A stretch of 64,000 bases of DNA, taken from assembly GCA_016700075.1 (NCBI GenBank), contig CP065000.1:2790001-2854000 (forward strand). Direction: 5' to 3'. The stretch's first letter is position 1; each line of letters opens with the position of its first letter. Under the pieces are notes generated by a model. That model was not told where the DNA came from and ran no database searches. It saw nothing but the letters and a program-made list of their open reading frames with translations. The position numbers and the translations under genes were made by a program. The stretch comes from Acidobacteriota bacterium. GTDB taxonomy: Bacteria; Acidobacteriota; Blastocatellia; Pyrinomonadales; Pyrinomonadaceae. This document shows positions 34,687-43,936 of this stretch, in pieces.

Positions 34687-35505
34687 TTAGAAGTTACAAC
34701 CTACAGCGGCAAAATTCAATTCGTACTTGACCTCAGCGAAGTTGCGGGCTGTCAGTTCCTCCCTGATCTTATTGCCCGTATTACGGTCGATCACCTCACG
34801 CCATATTTCGTTTTGGCGATAGTTGCGACCTGCCTTTTTGACGAATTTATGTTCTTTTTCGACTACGTGATAAGCGAGTTCGGGCTCATTTTGGGCCAAG
34901 ATCGATCCTTTCAGGTGGTTTTCGGTCAGCCAAACCTTTACCTGAAAAGTGTTTTGGGTCGGATTGAAAAACCGCAGGTCGATGTAATTATAGAAGACGC
35001 CGGAGCCTGAGCCGAACGGAAGCACGCGGTTCTCATCAGGAAACGGATCGAAACTATGATGATGGCGTTCGACCACCTTTAGATCGGTATGCAGGGCCAT
35101 CCAGTAGAGCAAATTCGCCAGTTGGCAAAGCCCGCCGCCGACGCCCTGAACTACTTCACCTCTAGACAGCTGCATTCCTTCGACGTAGCCTCTTTCCGCG
35201 GTCGTTTCGCCTATACATTGCCAAAAAGAGAACGTCTCGCCCGGCCGGATCAGGATACTGTCGACCTTCGGTGCGGCGATGCTGAGGTTGATTATTTTGT
35301 TTTCCTGCAGCTGCGGGTCCGAATCGCCGAGTTTTCGTCGCAGCAGCGACTGATGTTTTTTACAACTGAACGGAAGATCATTCGTACTTTGTTCTGCAGC
35401 GAAACGAATTCTACGTTTTTTGTCCGAAACGCGGCGAGCAAGCCGCTTCTGCCAAATGCGTGTATTGTAAATAAAAGGATGTATCTCTGAAATCCGCCGT
35501 CTCAT
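34687..35505 (-). CDS. VanW-like family protein
   Basis: A 272-residue protein. The VanW-like core contains 'ILIRPGETFSFWQCIGETTAERGYVEGM', 'GVGGGLCQLANLLYWMAL' with the conserved Cys, and 'RVLPFGSGSGVFYNYIDLRF'. The family is found in Gram-positive glycopeptide-resistance clusters and in many Gram-negatives; the biochemical role is unknown. No signal peptide is visible. It overlaps birA by four bases. Confidence 0.88.
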   Translation of the reverse strand: MRRRISEIHPFIYNTRIWQKRLARRVSDKKRRIRFAAEQSTNDLPFSCKKHQSLLRRKLGDSDPQLQENKIINLSIAAPKVDSILIRPGETFSFWQCIGETTAERGYVEGMQLSRGEVVQGVGGGLCQLANLLYWMALHTDLKVVERHHHSFDPFPDENRVLPFGSGSGVFYNYIDLRFFNPTQNTFQVKVWLTENHLKGSILAQNEPELAYHVVEKEHKFVKKAGRNYRQNEIWREVIDRNTGNKIREELTARNFAEVKYELNFAAVGCNF

Positions 35506-36239
35506 GTAGTCCGCAATAACTCAACGTCACCCGCCTGAATCACGTGAAGTGCTCCGTTCTCATCAATTACGCGCAACGCTCCGTTCGCTTCAATGCCGTC
35601 CGTGGTTCCTTCGATGGTGTCACCGTTAGACACGGCCCGCACCATTTTCCCTGAGTGATAGCTCGACCGTTTGCTCCATTCATCGCGTATGGCGGCTGGA
35701 CCATCATGGGAAACAAGTATCTCATAAAAGTAGCTGAGATACTTGGTCAAAACGGCTGCAACTTCTCCGGGCGTTGTGACAAAGCCTTCATCTTCGATCG
35801 ATGTAGCAATGTCCTCGAGCTCGGGCGGGAAATTGCCGCTGCGGACGTTGATGCCGATGCCTACGATAACGGCTGTTCCGGTCGGCGTGTCGGTGGTTTC
35901 GGCAAGAATTCCGGATATCTTTTTACCTTTGTTATGCACGTCGTTGACCCATTTGACATCAGGCTTCAGGCCAATTTCGACAAGTGCGTCATGCACCGCG
36001 ACGCCGGCCATCAATGTGATAAGCGGTAAAAACTGAGGGTCGAGCTTTGGCCGAAGAATAATGCTGAAATAGAGCCCCGAATCCTTTTCGCTGATCCAAC
36101 TGCGGCCTTGTCGCCCACGCCCCGCAGTTTGCCCGCGAGCGACAATACAGACGCCCTCAGCGGCACCAAGCTTTGCCTGACGGACCGCCTCAGAATTTGT
36201 AGAGTCTGTCACGTCGTAATTTATCTGAGTGATGTTCAT
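35502..36239 (-). CDS. birA: Biotin-[acetyl-CoA-carboxylase] ligase, no DNA-binding domain
   Basis: A 245-residue ligase attaching biotin to carboxylase subunits. The catalytic loop 'GRGRQGRSW' and 'KWVNDVHNKGKKISGILAE' are intact, and the C-terminal SH3-like part follows. The N-terminal winged helix of E. coli BirA is absent, so it belongs to the non-regulatory class. It lies nine bases after egtD and overlaps the VanW-like gene. Confidence 0.93.
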   Translation of the reverse strand: MNITQINYDVTDSTNSEAVRQAKLGAAEGVCIVARGQTAGRGRQGRSWISEKDSGLYFSIILRPKLDPQFLPLITLMAGVAVHDALVEIGLKPDVKWVNDVHNKGKKISGILAETTDTPTGTAVIVGIGINVRSGNFPPELEDIATSIEDEGFVTTPGEVAAVLTKYLSYFYEILVSHDGPAAIRDEWSKRSSYHSGKMVRAVSNGDTIEGTTDGIEANGALRVIDENGALHVIQAGDVELLRTT

Positions 36240-36248
36240 TTCAGGAAA

Positions 36249-37217
36249 CTACACAGGCCGCCAAAGCGAGTCGATGTAGAAATCATCCTCGTTGACGAAC
36301 TCTGTTTCTATGGCAAAACCGCTCTTTTCGGCAAGTTCTTCGATCATGGGGTGGGTGTATTTCTGCGATATCTCCATGAAAATGGCCTCCCACTGCTCAA
36401 AGGCGAAGCTGCGGCCGAGCGCCGAAATGTGCACAGTCTGCTTTTCACGGTTGATGAGGAACGATCGTGCGGCACATTCGACCGGCCGGTATTGGGCGTA
36501 ATGCGAGAATTTCGTGATGTCAAAATCGCCGCCGAGCTCGCGGTTGATTCGGGTCAATAGATTTAGGTTGAAAGCTGCGGTTATTCCCTGCGGATCATCG
36601 TAAGCGGCAACGATCACACGCGGGTCCTTTTGCATATCAAACCCGATGAAAAGCCTGTCTTCGAGGTTCATCACTCCGCGCAGACGCCGGAAGAAATCGA
36701 CTGCTCTATCCTGTTGAAAATTCCCGATATTCGAGCCGAGAAACAAGATGACCTTTCTACGCGAACTGTCTGTCTTGAGCATTTCAAGTACCTTGAAGTA
36801 ATCGCCTGTATGCGGTGAAATTCGCAATGTCGGAAAATTTCGATGAAACCGCTCTTCGAGTGCGTCGTTCGCTTCCTGCGATATGTCGATCGGCAGATAC
36901 GTTATATCAGAGCCGATGCGGAGAAAATGCTCGATCAAAACTGAGGTTTTCGCTCCGTCGCCGGCACCGAGCTCTATTACGTCAACGCCGCTGCGTCCAG
37001 CCAAAAACGCGTCGCATATTCCGTCCTTTTGTTCGTGAAAAATAGTGAATTCGGCACGTGTAGGGTAGTACTCCGGCAGTTGCATTATTTGCTGAAACAG
37101 CCGCGAGCCTTCGTCGTCGTAGAAATACCGCGAGGAAAGCTGTTTCGGCGTCGAGGAAAGGCCGCGAAGAACGTCCTCGGCAAACTGACTCAATTCCGAT
37201 GTCTGTGATCCCTGCAT
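36249..37217 (-). CDS. egtD: L-histidine N-alpha-methyltransferase
   Basis: A 322-residue SAM-dependent enzyme that trimethylates histidine to hercynine, the first step in ergothioneine synthesis. The N-terminal DUF2260/Methyltransf_33 signature 'KQLSSRYFYDDEGSRLFQQI' and 'PEYYPTRAE' are present, and the SAM site 'ELGAGDG' is at residues 82-88. The C-terminal part has 'NREKQTVHISALGRSFAFEQWEAIF'-like substrate-binding segments. It overlaps egtB by one base. Confidence 0.94.
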   Translation of the reverse strand: MQGSQTSELSQFAEDVLRGLSSTPKQLSSRYFYDDEGSRLFQQIMQLPEYYPTRAEFTIFHEQKDGICDAFLAGRSGVDVIELGAGDGAKTSVLIEHFLRIGSDITYLPIDISQEANDALEERFHRNFPTLRISPHTGDYFKVLEMLKTDSSRRKVILFLGSNIGNFQQDRAVDFFRRLRGVMNLEDRLFIGFDMQKDPRVIVAAYDDPQGITAAFNLNLLTRINRELGGDFDITKFSHYAQYRPVECAARSFLINREKQTVHISALGRSFAFEQWEAIFMEISQKYTHPMIEELAEKSGFAIETEFVNEDDFYIDSLWRPV

Positions 37218-38401
37218 TACTTTGCCAACCTAATTCCTGTGAACTGCCAGCGTAGATGCGGATGGAAGAAATTGCGGTAGGTCGGCCGGCTGTGCCCGGG
37301 CGGCGTGGCGATTGACGCTCCGCGAAGCACCATCTGATTGACCATGAATTTCCCGTTGTATTCGCCGACCGCGCCTTCCGATCGGCTGAATCCCGGATAC
37401 GGTAGATATGCTGAATTCGTCCATTCCCAGCGTTTCCCCCACGAGAATTGATCCGACGCTATTTCCCATTCGAATTCTGTTGGCAGCCGCATTCCTTTCC
37501 ATTCGGCGAATGCAGCCGCTTCGTAGAAAGAAACGTGGCAGACAGGAGCGTCGAGCGGCAATTCTCTAAGTCCTCCGAGCGTGAATTGATGCCATTCGCC
37601 GTCGATCTCTCTCCAGTACAACGGAGCATTTACGTTCTCACGTGCAAGCCAATCCCAGCCCTCTGCGTGCCAAAGGCGATGATCCCTATATCCGTCTTCG
37701 GAAATGAATTCGAGATATTCGCGATTCGTAATGAGAGTGTCGGCTATCTCAAATGCTTGCAGGTAAACTTTGTGACGGCCGAGTTCATTGTCAAAACAGA
37801 ATCCGATCCTGTTGTGGCCGATCTCGTAAATTCCTTCGCCGACGGTGAGCAATTCGCGGGTTGTGTCTTCTGTGATCTCTTCGGGAGCGAAGCCTGGGCG
37901 ATAAGCGGGAAACGCAGGATTTAGACTGAATGTATATTTCAGATCCGTCAGGAATAGCTCTTGATGCTGCTCTTCGTGATTCAGCCCGAGTTCAACCAGA
38001 CCTTCAAGCGGCGTCACGCCGTTCGTTGATGCCAGCAGTTTCGCCATCACGGCGTCGACGTACTCGCGATATTCGAAGACCCGTTTTACGGTCGGACGGC
38101 TCATATTGCCGCGTTGGTCACGTGCGGTGCGTTCGCCGACAGTGTTGTAGTAACTGTTGAAAAGAAAGCCGAATAGCGGGTCGAAAGGTTTGTAGCCCGA
38201 CGAGTATTTCTTGAGGATCATTTCCTCAAAGAACCATGTTGTGTGGGCAATGTTCCACTTCGGCGGCGAGACATCTACGATAGGCTGCGGAATGTAATCC
38301 TCGATCTCGAGCGGCTCGCAAAGCTCTACGGTCCGCGATCGGACGTTGCGATATCGGTCAAGCAGATGTCTTGTTTCAGCGGCCGTTACTGTCTGAGCCA
38401 T
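37217..38401 (-). CDS. egtB: Ergothioneine sulfoxide synthase EgtB
   Basis: A 394-residue non-haem iron enzyme that joins cysteine or gamma-glutamylcysteine to hercynine with oxygen. An N-terminal DinB-like bundle supplies the three iron-binding histidines (His53 in 'IAHTTWFF', His142 and His146 in 'HEEQHQ'), and a C-terminal FGE-sulfatase/SUMF domain supplies the rest ('GMRLPTEFEWEIA', 'RGGASIATP'-type ending 'GIRLAK'). No egtA or egtC lies nearby. The EgtB of Chloracidobacterium uses cysteine directly; the same is inferred here. It begins three bases after a small upstream gene. Confidence 0.95.
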   Translation of the reverse strand: MAQTVTAAETRHLLDRYRNVRSRTVELCEPLEIEDYIPQPIVDVSPPKWNIAHTTWFFEEMILKKYSSGYKPFDPLFGFLFNSYYNTVGERTARDQRGNMSRPTVKRVFEYREYVDAVMAKLLASTNGVTPLEGLVELGLNHEEQHQELFLTDLKYTFSLNPAFPAYRPGFAPEEITEDTTRELLTVGEGIYEIGHNRIGFCFDNELGRHKVYLQAFEIADTLITNREYLEFISEDGYRDHRLWHAEGWDWLARENVNAPLYWREIDGEWHQFTLGGLRELPLDAPVCHVSFYEAAAFAEWKGMRLPTEFEWEIASDQFSWGKRWEWTNSAYLPYPGFSRSEGAVGEYNGKFMVNQMVLRGASIATPPGHSRPTYRNFFHPHLRWQFTGIRLAK

Positions 38402-38404
38402 CTT

Positions 38405-38611
38405 TTATTCTGAGCGTGCTGTCTGCCGCCGCATCCTTTCCCATTCCCATACTTGCCGTGCGCGCCTGTTTTCGACGGAACTCGAAAGAAATGCGAGTAT
38501 CTCGTCAAATGACGCTTTGGTGTTTGAGGAATGTCTGCCGGTTGCGGTGGAGAGATTTCTTGTTTTGTTGTCGGCGGGGCTAGTCCCGCCGTTTAGCTGT
38601 CTGTTGGCCAT
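38405..38611 (-). CDS. Small protein leading the ergothioneine operon
   Basis: A 68-residue protein that I do not recognise. It is supported by a perfect ribosome binding site: AAAGGAGGT ends four bases before the ATG, the strongest I see in this window. Its TAA stop lies three bases before the egtB start. The first 30 residues are polar and the rest reads as a helix ('FDEILAFLSSSVENRRARQVWEWERMRRQ'). There is no signal peptide or cysteine. A GC-rich hairpin (GGCGGG / CCCGCC) lies in the coding sequence at 38573-38590. It may be a leader protein or regulator for ergothioneine synthesis. Confidence 0.7.
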   Translation of the reverse strand: MANRQLNGGTSPADNKTRNLSTATGRHSSNTKASFDEILAFLSSSVENRRARQVWEWERMRRQTARSE

Positions 38612-38836
38612 ATCGACCTCCTTTCAGAGGCGACCGGCCGAATCGCGTCAATTGCCGAAGGCCGATCGCAAGTGTTCGTATGTGAGCATTAGTTTCTTCG
38701 TACGCAAAACTCCCGCTAAAGGACTAGACCTGATTTTAGCACGCTCCGCTGTTTGGGCAAAGAGATTTCAGTTTGGCTCGCAGAGATTGGTGTCGATTCG
38801 TTTATTCTGTAAACTTAAGGTTTACGCGGGTCACCT

Positions 38837-41533
38837 ATGGACGAAAAGTATTTTGCCAAGAAGATAGAGCAAAAATGGCAGAAAAAATGGGCTGAAATCG
38901 GTGCGTTCAGGGCAGAGATCGGTGGCGACAGGCCGAAATTCTACGCTCTTGAGATGCTGCCGTATCCTTCGGGCAATCTGCACATGGGGCATGTCCGGAA
39001 TTATTCTGCGGGCGATGCTCTGGCCTGGTACAAGCGGCTGCGAGGCTTTAACGTGCTGCACCCTATCGGCTGGGATTCGTTCGGACAGCCTGCTGAGGAC
39101 GCCGCAATAAAGCGCGGGGTGAACCCTCGCGATTGGACCGAGGAGAACATTAACGTGATGCGAGGCCAGCTTGAACGCCTTGGCATCAGTTATGACTGGT
39201 CGCGAGAGATCGCGGCACATCGGCCTGAATACTACAAATTCGACCAATGGTTCTTCCTTGAGATGTACGAGAAAGGCCTCGCTTATAAGAAGGTCACACA
39301 GGTCAACTGGTGTTCGAACGACCAGGCTACGCTCTCAAACGAACAGGCGAGCGGCGGTCTATGTTGGCGTTGCGGAAATCCGGTCATCAAGAAGGAACTG
39401 GAACAGTGGTTCCTCAAGACCACGGCCTATTCAGACGCTTTGATCGACAATATGGCCGAGGTCGAAGCCGGCTGGCCGCAGAATGTGTTGAAACGCCAAC
39501 GCGACTGGATCGGCAGGTCAAAAGGGGCATATGTCGATTTTGAGGTGAAAGCATCGAGCGACAAACTTTTCGCGTGCCCGATCGTTGACGGCCTGACCAG
39601 CATCTCGAACGCAGGAAACGGCAGGATACGCGTTTTTACGACGCGGATCGACACGATCTATGGTGTAAATGCTCTCGTGTTAGCCGCTGAACATCCTGTC
39701 ATTCAGGCGAATATGCAGAATTTCGCCGGGGACGTTGCCGAAAAGATCGCGTTCATTCGCTCAGAAAATGCCAAGCCCAAGGACCATGAGGTCGAGGTGG
39801 AAAAGGACGGTATCGACACCGGTCTGGAGGCGATAAACCCTTTCAGCGGTGATGTGATGCCGATCTGGGTCGCGAACTACGTGATGATGGAATACGGCAC
39901 GGGAGCTCTGATGAGCGTCCCGGCGCACGACGAGCGTGATTTTGAATTCTCACAGAAATTTGGGCTGCCGATCCGTCAGGTGACCTCGGAGCCGCACTTG
40001 GCGCATGAACACCATTCAATGCATGCTCTTGCACTCGAACAAGCGATGCCTGCGTACGGTGTGCTGGTCCATTCGGATTATTGGAACGGTAAAACCAGCG
40101 AACAGGCTATCGAGGAAATGACCGATTGGGCCGAAAAACACGGTTTTGGCGAAGGTGCCGTAACCTACCGGCTGCGTGATTGGGGCATTTCGCGGCAGCG
40201 TTTTTGGGGTTCGCCGATACCGATCGTCTATTGCGACGGCTGCGGCATCGTTCCGGAAAAGTATGAGAACTTACCCGTCCGTCTGCCCGACGATATCTTG
40301 ATCACCGGAACGGGCGAATCGCCGCTCGCGAAGGTGCCGGAGTTTGTTAATACTTCGTGTCCGAAATGCGGCAATGCTGCCAGCCGCGAGACGGATACGA
40401 TGGACACTTTCGTCGATTCGTCGTGGTATTTCTTCCGCTATACCGATCCGAAAAATGAAATTTTGCCTTTCGACCCGGAAACTGCGGCTTTCTGGACGCC
40501 CGTCGATCAATACATCGGCGGCGACGATCACGCCGTGATGCACCTGATCTACACACGATTTTGGACAAAGGTGATGCGTGACCTCGGGCTCGTGAAGTTC
40601 AACGAACCAGTGAAAAGTCTACTGACGCAGGGAATGGTTGTCGGCGAGACATTCTTTGACGATTCGACAGGCAAACGTATTTATTATCCGCCGGCGGATG
40701 TAATGGTCGAACGAGACGGAAAGGGAAAGATCACATCGGCGGTATCGACCGACGGGACACCGCTGAAATTCGCAATTGAGCGAATGTCGAAATCAAAAGG
40801 CAACGGTGTCGATCCGGACGAAATGGTCGAAGCCTACGGGGCCGATGCTGCACGTCTTTTTGTGCTTTTCGCAGCACCCGTCGAAAACGAACTCGTATGG
40901 CACGAAGCGGGTATCGAGGGAGCGGTGCGATTCCTGCAACGTGTTTGGCGTCAGACATTTAAGTGGCATGAAGCTATTCAAAAAGTTGATCTGAATGCGG
41001 AACTTGAGTTTTCGGACGAGTCCCGAAAGTTGCGGCGCAAAACACATCAGACGATCAAACGTGTTTCTGACAGTCTCGATTCGCTGCAGTTCAACACGCC
41101 GGTCGCGGCTTTGATGGAGCTTTCAAATGCTATTGGCGATGTTGCCGGTGAGCCTGTCGATGCGGCAGACGATGTCATATTTGCTGTTCGTGAGGCACTG
41201 CTTGCGTTGACAGTTATGTTGACGCCTTTCGCTCCCCATATCGCTGAGGAACTCTATCAAGAGATCACCGGCAGCGACACGGGATTCGTCCAAGGAGGTG
41301 TGAAGTTCCCCGAATTCGACGCAGACCTGGCGAAGGCTGATGAGATCGAGATCGCGGTTCAGGTCAACGGCAAGCTGCGTTCAAAGATCTTTGCCCCGCC
41401 CGGATCGGACGACGATGACCTTCGGTCCATGGCACAAACAGACATCAAAGTGCAGGAATACACTTCGGGCAAGGACATTGTGAAGATCATTGTTGTTCCG
41501 AACCGGCTCGTAAACATCGTCGTAAAAGGTTAA
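38837..41533 (+). CDS. leuS: Leucyl-tRNA synthetase
   Basis: An 898-residue class I synthetase. The HIGH motif reads 'HMGH' ('YPSGNLHMGHVRNY') and KMSKS reads 'RMSKSKGN'. The editing (CP1) domain with 'MSVPAHDERDFEF', a zinc ribbon ('CWRCGNPVIKKELEQWF') and the anticodon-binding C-terminus are complete. It is slightly longer than the E. coli enzyme. No T-box or other leader riboswitch is visible before it; a small palindrome (GTAAAC / GTTTAC) lies at 38809-38825. Confidence 0.97.
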   Translation: MDEKYFAKKIEQKWQKKWAEIGAFRAEIGGDRPKFYALEMLPYPSGNLHMGHVRNYSAGDALAWYKRLRGFNVLHPIGWDSFGQPAEDAAIKRGVNPRDWTEENINVMRGQLERLGISYDWSREIAAHRPEYYKFDQWFFLEMYEKGLAYKKVTQVNWCSNDQATLSNEQASGGLCWRCGNPVIKKELEQWFLKTTAYSDALIDNMAEVEAGWPQNVLKRQRDWIGRSKGAYVDFEVKASSDKLFACPIVDGLTSISNAGNGRIRVFTTRIDTIYGVNALVLAAEHPVIQANMQNFAGDVAEKIAFIRSENAKPKDHEVEVEKDGIDTGLEAINPFSGDVMPIWVANYVMMEYGTGALMSVPAHDERDFEFSQKFGLPIRQVTSEPHLAHEHHSMHALALEQAMPAYGVLVHSDYWNGKTSEQAIEEMTDWAEKHGFGEGAVTYRLRDWGISRQRFWGSPIPIVYCDGCGIVPEKYENLPVRLPDDILITGTGESPLAKVPEFVNTSCPKCGNAASRETDTMDTFVDSSWYFFRYTDPKNEILPFDPETAAFWTPVDQYIGGDDHAVMHLIYTRFWTKVMRDLGLVKFNEPVKSLLTQGMVVGETFFDDSTGKRIYYPPADVMVERDGKGKITSAVSTDGTPLKFAIERMSKSKGNGVDPDEMVEAYGADAARLFVLFAAPVENELVWHEAGIEGAVRFLQRVWRQTFKWHEAIQKVDLNAELEFSDESRKLRRKTHQTIKRVSDSLDSLQFNTPVAALMELSNAIGDVAGEPVDAADDVIFAVREALLALTVMLTPFAPHIAEELYQEITGSDTGFVQGGVKFPEFDADLAKADEIEIAVQVNGKLRSKIFAPPGSDDDDLRSMAQTDIKVQEYTSGKDIVKIIVVPNRLVNIVVKG

Positions 41534-41681
41534 TGGCACGGCGGCTAAACAGAGCTGTTGCTTGCCAGCGATTTGAAAAAAAGCATAATATTAGGGCGGG
41601 TGGCGGTGCGCCCAAACGGCAGTAACTTCGGCTGGAAAGTTCGAACTGCCGCAGCGTCCCGCGGTTTTCTCGGGTTCTCGA

Positions 41682-43919
41682 ATGAAAGAGTGTCAGGTTT
41701 GTAAATCATGCTATTCGGACGATGTTGCATCGTGTCCGAAGGACGGGAGCGCGACCACGCAGACGCTCCCCGGCGAACCTGTACTTGAGGGCAAATATCA
41801 GATCGAGTACCGCCTTGGTCAGGGAGGCATGGGAATAGTTTACAAAGCCCGACATGCTTATCTTAAGACCCAATTAGCTATAAAAGTAATTCTGCCCGAC
41901 CTCGTCGGCAACGACCCTCAGCTTGTCACGCGCTTTCGGCAGGAGGCACTTGCGGCCGCGGCGATCCGTCATCAGAACGTGGTCAGCGTGACAGATTACG
42001 GCGTTATTGACGGGACCGTGCCGTTCTTGGTCATGGAATACGTCGAGGGCGAATCTCTGCATGACCTTTTGGCGCGGGTCGGCAAACTTCAGCCTGACGA
42101 GGCACTCGACCTCATTTCCGCTGTCTGCGCAGGTGTTGGGGCCGCCCATCACCAAGGGATCGTTCATCGCGATCTTAAACCGCTCAATATAATGATCTGC
42201 AGCGACAAGCCTAATATGTCGCAGGCGGTCAAGATACTCGATTTTGGCCTGGCCAAGATCAAATCCGGCGAACTTCTTGGTTCATTCATTCAGGCTCAGA
42301 CGACCGGTCTGATGGGTTCGCCGTATTATATGGCGCCTGAGCAGTGGGCTGACGAGGAGCCGGATTCGCGTGCAGACATTTATTCGCTGGGCGTGATGCT
42401 CTATCAGATGTTGGCCGGCGATGTTCCGTTCAAGGGTTCGTCGATCCCGGCGATAATGAAGAAGCACATCTCCGATCCCGCTCCAACGCTTGCAGCGGGT
42501 GGGGTGCCTGCGTCGCCGGATCTCGAGGCTGCGATCGCTCACGCACTCCAAAAGGATCACAAAAAACGCACTCCGACAGTCGAGGCGTTTGTCAACGAAT
42601 TGACCAGCGCTATCCGCCCCCGTGGTACGGGGTCCATCGGGAAGGTGACGCAAGCGTTGCCGGTATCGTCTGTCAAGATCCTTTCCAAGCCGCCAAAGGC
42701 CAGCGTGTTTGTAGACAATGTTTCAGTAGGCGAAACAAGAGAGAACGGCATTCTGCTCCTGGAGGGAATGCAGAGCGGCAACCACCATCTGCGCGTCAGT
42801 CATGACGGGTTTCAGGATTGGCTCGGCGACATAGTCTGCGATGGGACACCGAAAGAGGTTGTCGCGGAGTTGCGGAAGCCGGGCGAGGATTCTAAGACTG
42901 CCATCCCGAAGCCGGACGTTTCGATCCCCGGCGGTGATGCGGGGGAATTTGCCACAGTTGTTAACAGAAAGGGTGTTTCTGACCAAATGGCACAGACCGT
43001 CCAGCAGAATTGGTCGCCCGGGACCATCATAACGCCGGACGGCACGGTCTTTGTTCCTAAGAAGAAAACGTCAGGGCTGCTTTTGGGAATCGGAGCTATA
43101 TTCGCACTCTTATTGGTCGGAGCGTTGGGTGTCGCCATCGCTTATTTTTCGGGTGCCATAGGCGGGAGTTCGAACGTAAAGGTTGCTCCGGCTGCATCGC
43201 CGACACCTGAGGAGTCCATCGTTGCGGATCTGGTATCTATCCCGGGCGGGACGTTCATGATGGGCCGCGACGACGGCCGCGAACCGGAAAGGCCTGCTCA
43301 TCAGGTGACGGTCGAGGCGTTTGAAATGGATAGGACCGAGGTCACGAACCGCGAATATTACCAATTCATTCGCGAAACGGGTTACCGCCCGGTTCCGGCC
43401 CATTGGGTGAATGATCGCCCTGTTCCCGAACAGGAAAAAATGCCGGTCAGATTTGTTAATCAGGACGACATAAAGGCATTTGCAGACTGGCGGTCGAAGC
43501 GGGATGGAACCATTTACAGATTGCCGACCGAAGCAGAGTGGGAATATGCCGCACGAAGCGGAGTGAAGAATTTTATGTTCCCTTGGGGGAACGATTTTGA
43601 CCCGAAATGTGCCGTTACCGACAAGGACAACACAGAACCCGAAGCGGTTGGGACAGCGTCCTGCCCGAACGAATGGGGTGTTGTGGATCTGATCGGCAAT
43701 GTTTACGAGTGGACGGGATCAAAGGCAGCACTCTATCCGGGCAACAAAGGGACGATCCGCGAGACGAAAGAACCTCGTTTCATGATCCGCGGCGGGGCCG
43801 CATTGAACAAGTCCTCAGGCGAATTCGCAGTGACTTCCACCTTCCGAGCCGACGTAGAAGCGAGCAAGCGGGACAAAGAGTTGGGATTTCGACTGGTAAC
43901 ACAGAGCAAACCAAAATAG
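41682..43919 (+). CDS. Serine/threonine protein kinase with zinc ribbon, PEGA and SUMF domains
   Basis: A 745-residue membrane kinase. An N-terminal zinc ribbon (residues 4-23, 'CQVCKSCYSDD...CPKDG') precedes the kinase domain: GQGGMG (46-51), Lys68, HRDLKPLN (Asp164) and DFG (187-189), all intact. A PEGA domain ('ILSKPPKASVFVDNVSVGE') follows, then a membrane helix ('LLLGIGAIFALLLVGALGVAI'), and outside the membrane an FGE-sulfatase/SUMF domain ('IPGGTFMMGRDDG', 'RLPTEAEWEYAARSG'). The SUMF domain probably binds protein or sugar; formylglycine activity is unlikely to be its main role. It leads a run of three signalling genes. Confidence 0.95.
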   Translation: MKECQVCKSCYSDDVASCPKDGSATTQTLPGEPVLEGKYQIEYRLGQGGMGIVYKARHAYLKTQLAIKVILPDLVGNDPQLVTRFRQEALAAAAIRHQNVVSVTDYGVIDGTVPFLVMEYVEGESLHDLLARVGKLQPDEALDLISAVCAGVGAAHHQGIVHRDLKPLNIMICSDKPNMSQAVKILDFGLAKIKSGELLGSFIQAQTTGLMGSPYYMAPEQWADEEPDSRADIYSLGVMLYQMLAGDVPFKGSSIPAIMKKHISDPAPTLAAGGVPASPDLEAAIAHALQKDHKKRTPTVEAFVNELTSAIRPRGTGSIGKVTQALPVSSVKILSKPPKASVFVDNVSVGETRENGILLLEGMQSGNHHLRVSHDGFQDWLGDIVCDGTPKEVVAELRKPGEDSKTAIPKPDVSIPGGDAGEFATVVNRKGVSDQMAQTVQQNWSPGTIITPDGTVFVPKKKTSGLLLGIGAIFALLLVGALGVAIAYFSGAIGGSSNVKVAPAASPTPEESIVADLVSIPGGTFMMGRDDGREPERPAHQVTVEAFEMDRTEVTNREYYQFIRETGYRPVPAHWVNDRPVPEQEKMPVRFVNQDDIKAFADWRSKRDGTIYRLPTEAEWEYAARSGVKNFMFPWGNDFDPKCAVTDKDNTEPEAVGTASCPNEWGVVDLIGNVYEWTGSKAALYPGNKGTIRETKEPRFMIRGGAALNKSSGEFAVTSTFRADVEASKRDKELGFRLVTQSKPK

Positions 43920-43936
43920 TCGGGCAAGGCACTATC

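Noticed and set aside
38517..38867. 116-codon open frame on the plus strand before leuS
   Set aside because: It overlaps the leuS start and the small egt gene, which has an excellent ribosome site on the other strand.
43607..43936. Longer start for the TPR protein inside the kinase gene
   Set aside because: The extension overlaps the kinase in another frame and hides the signal peptide that starts at 43937.
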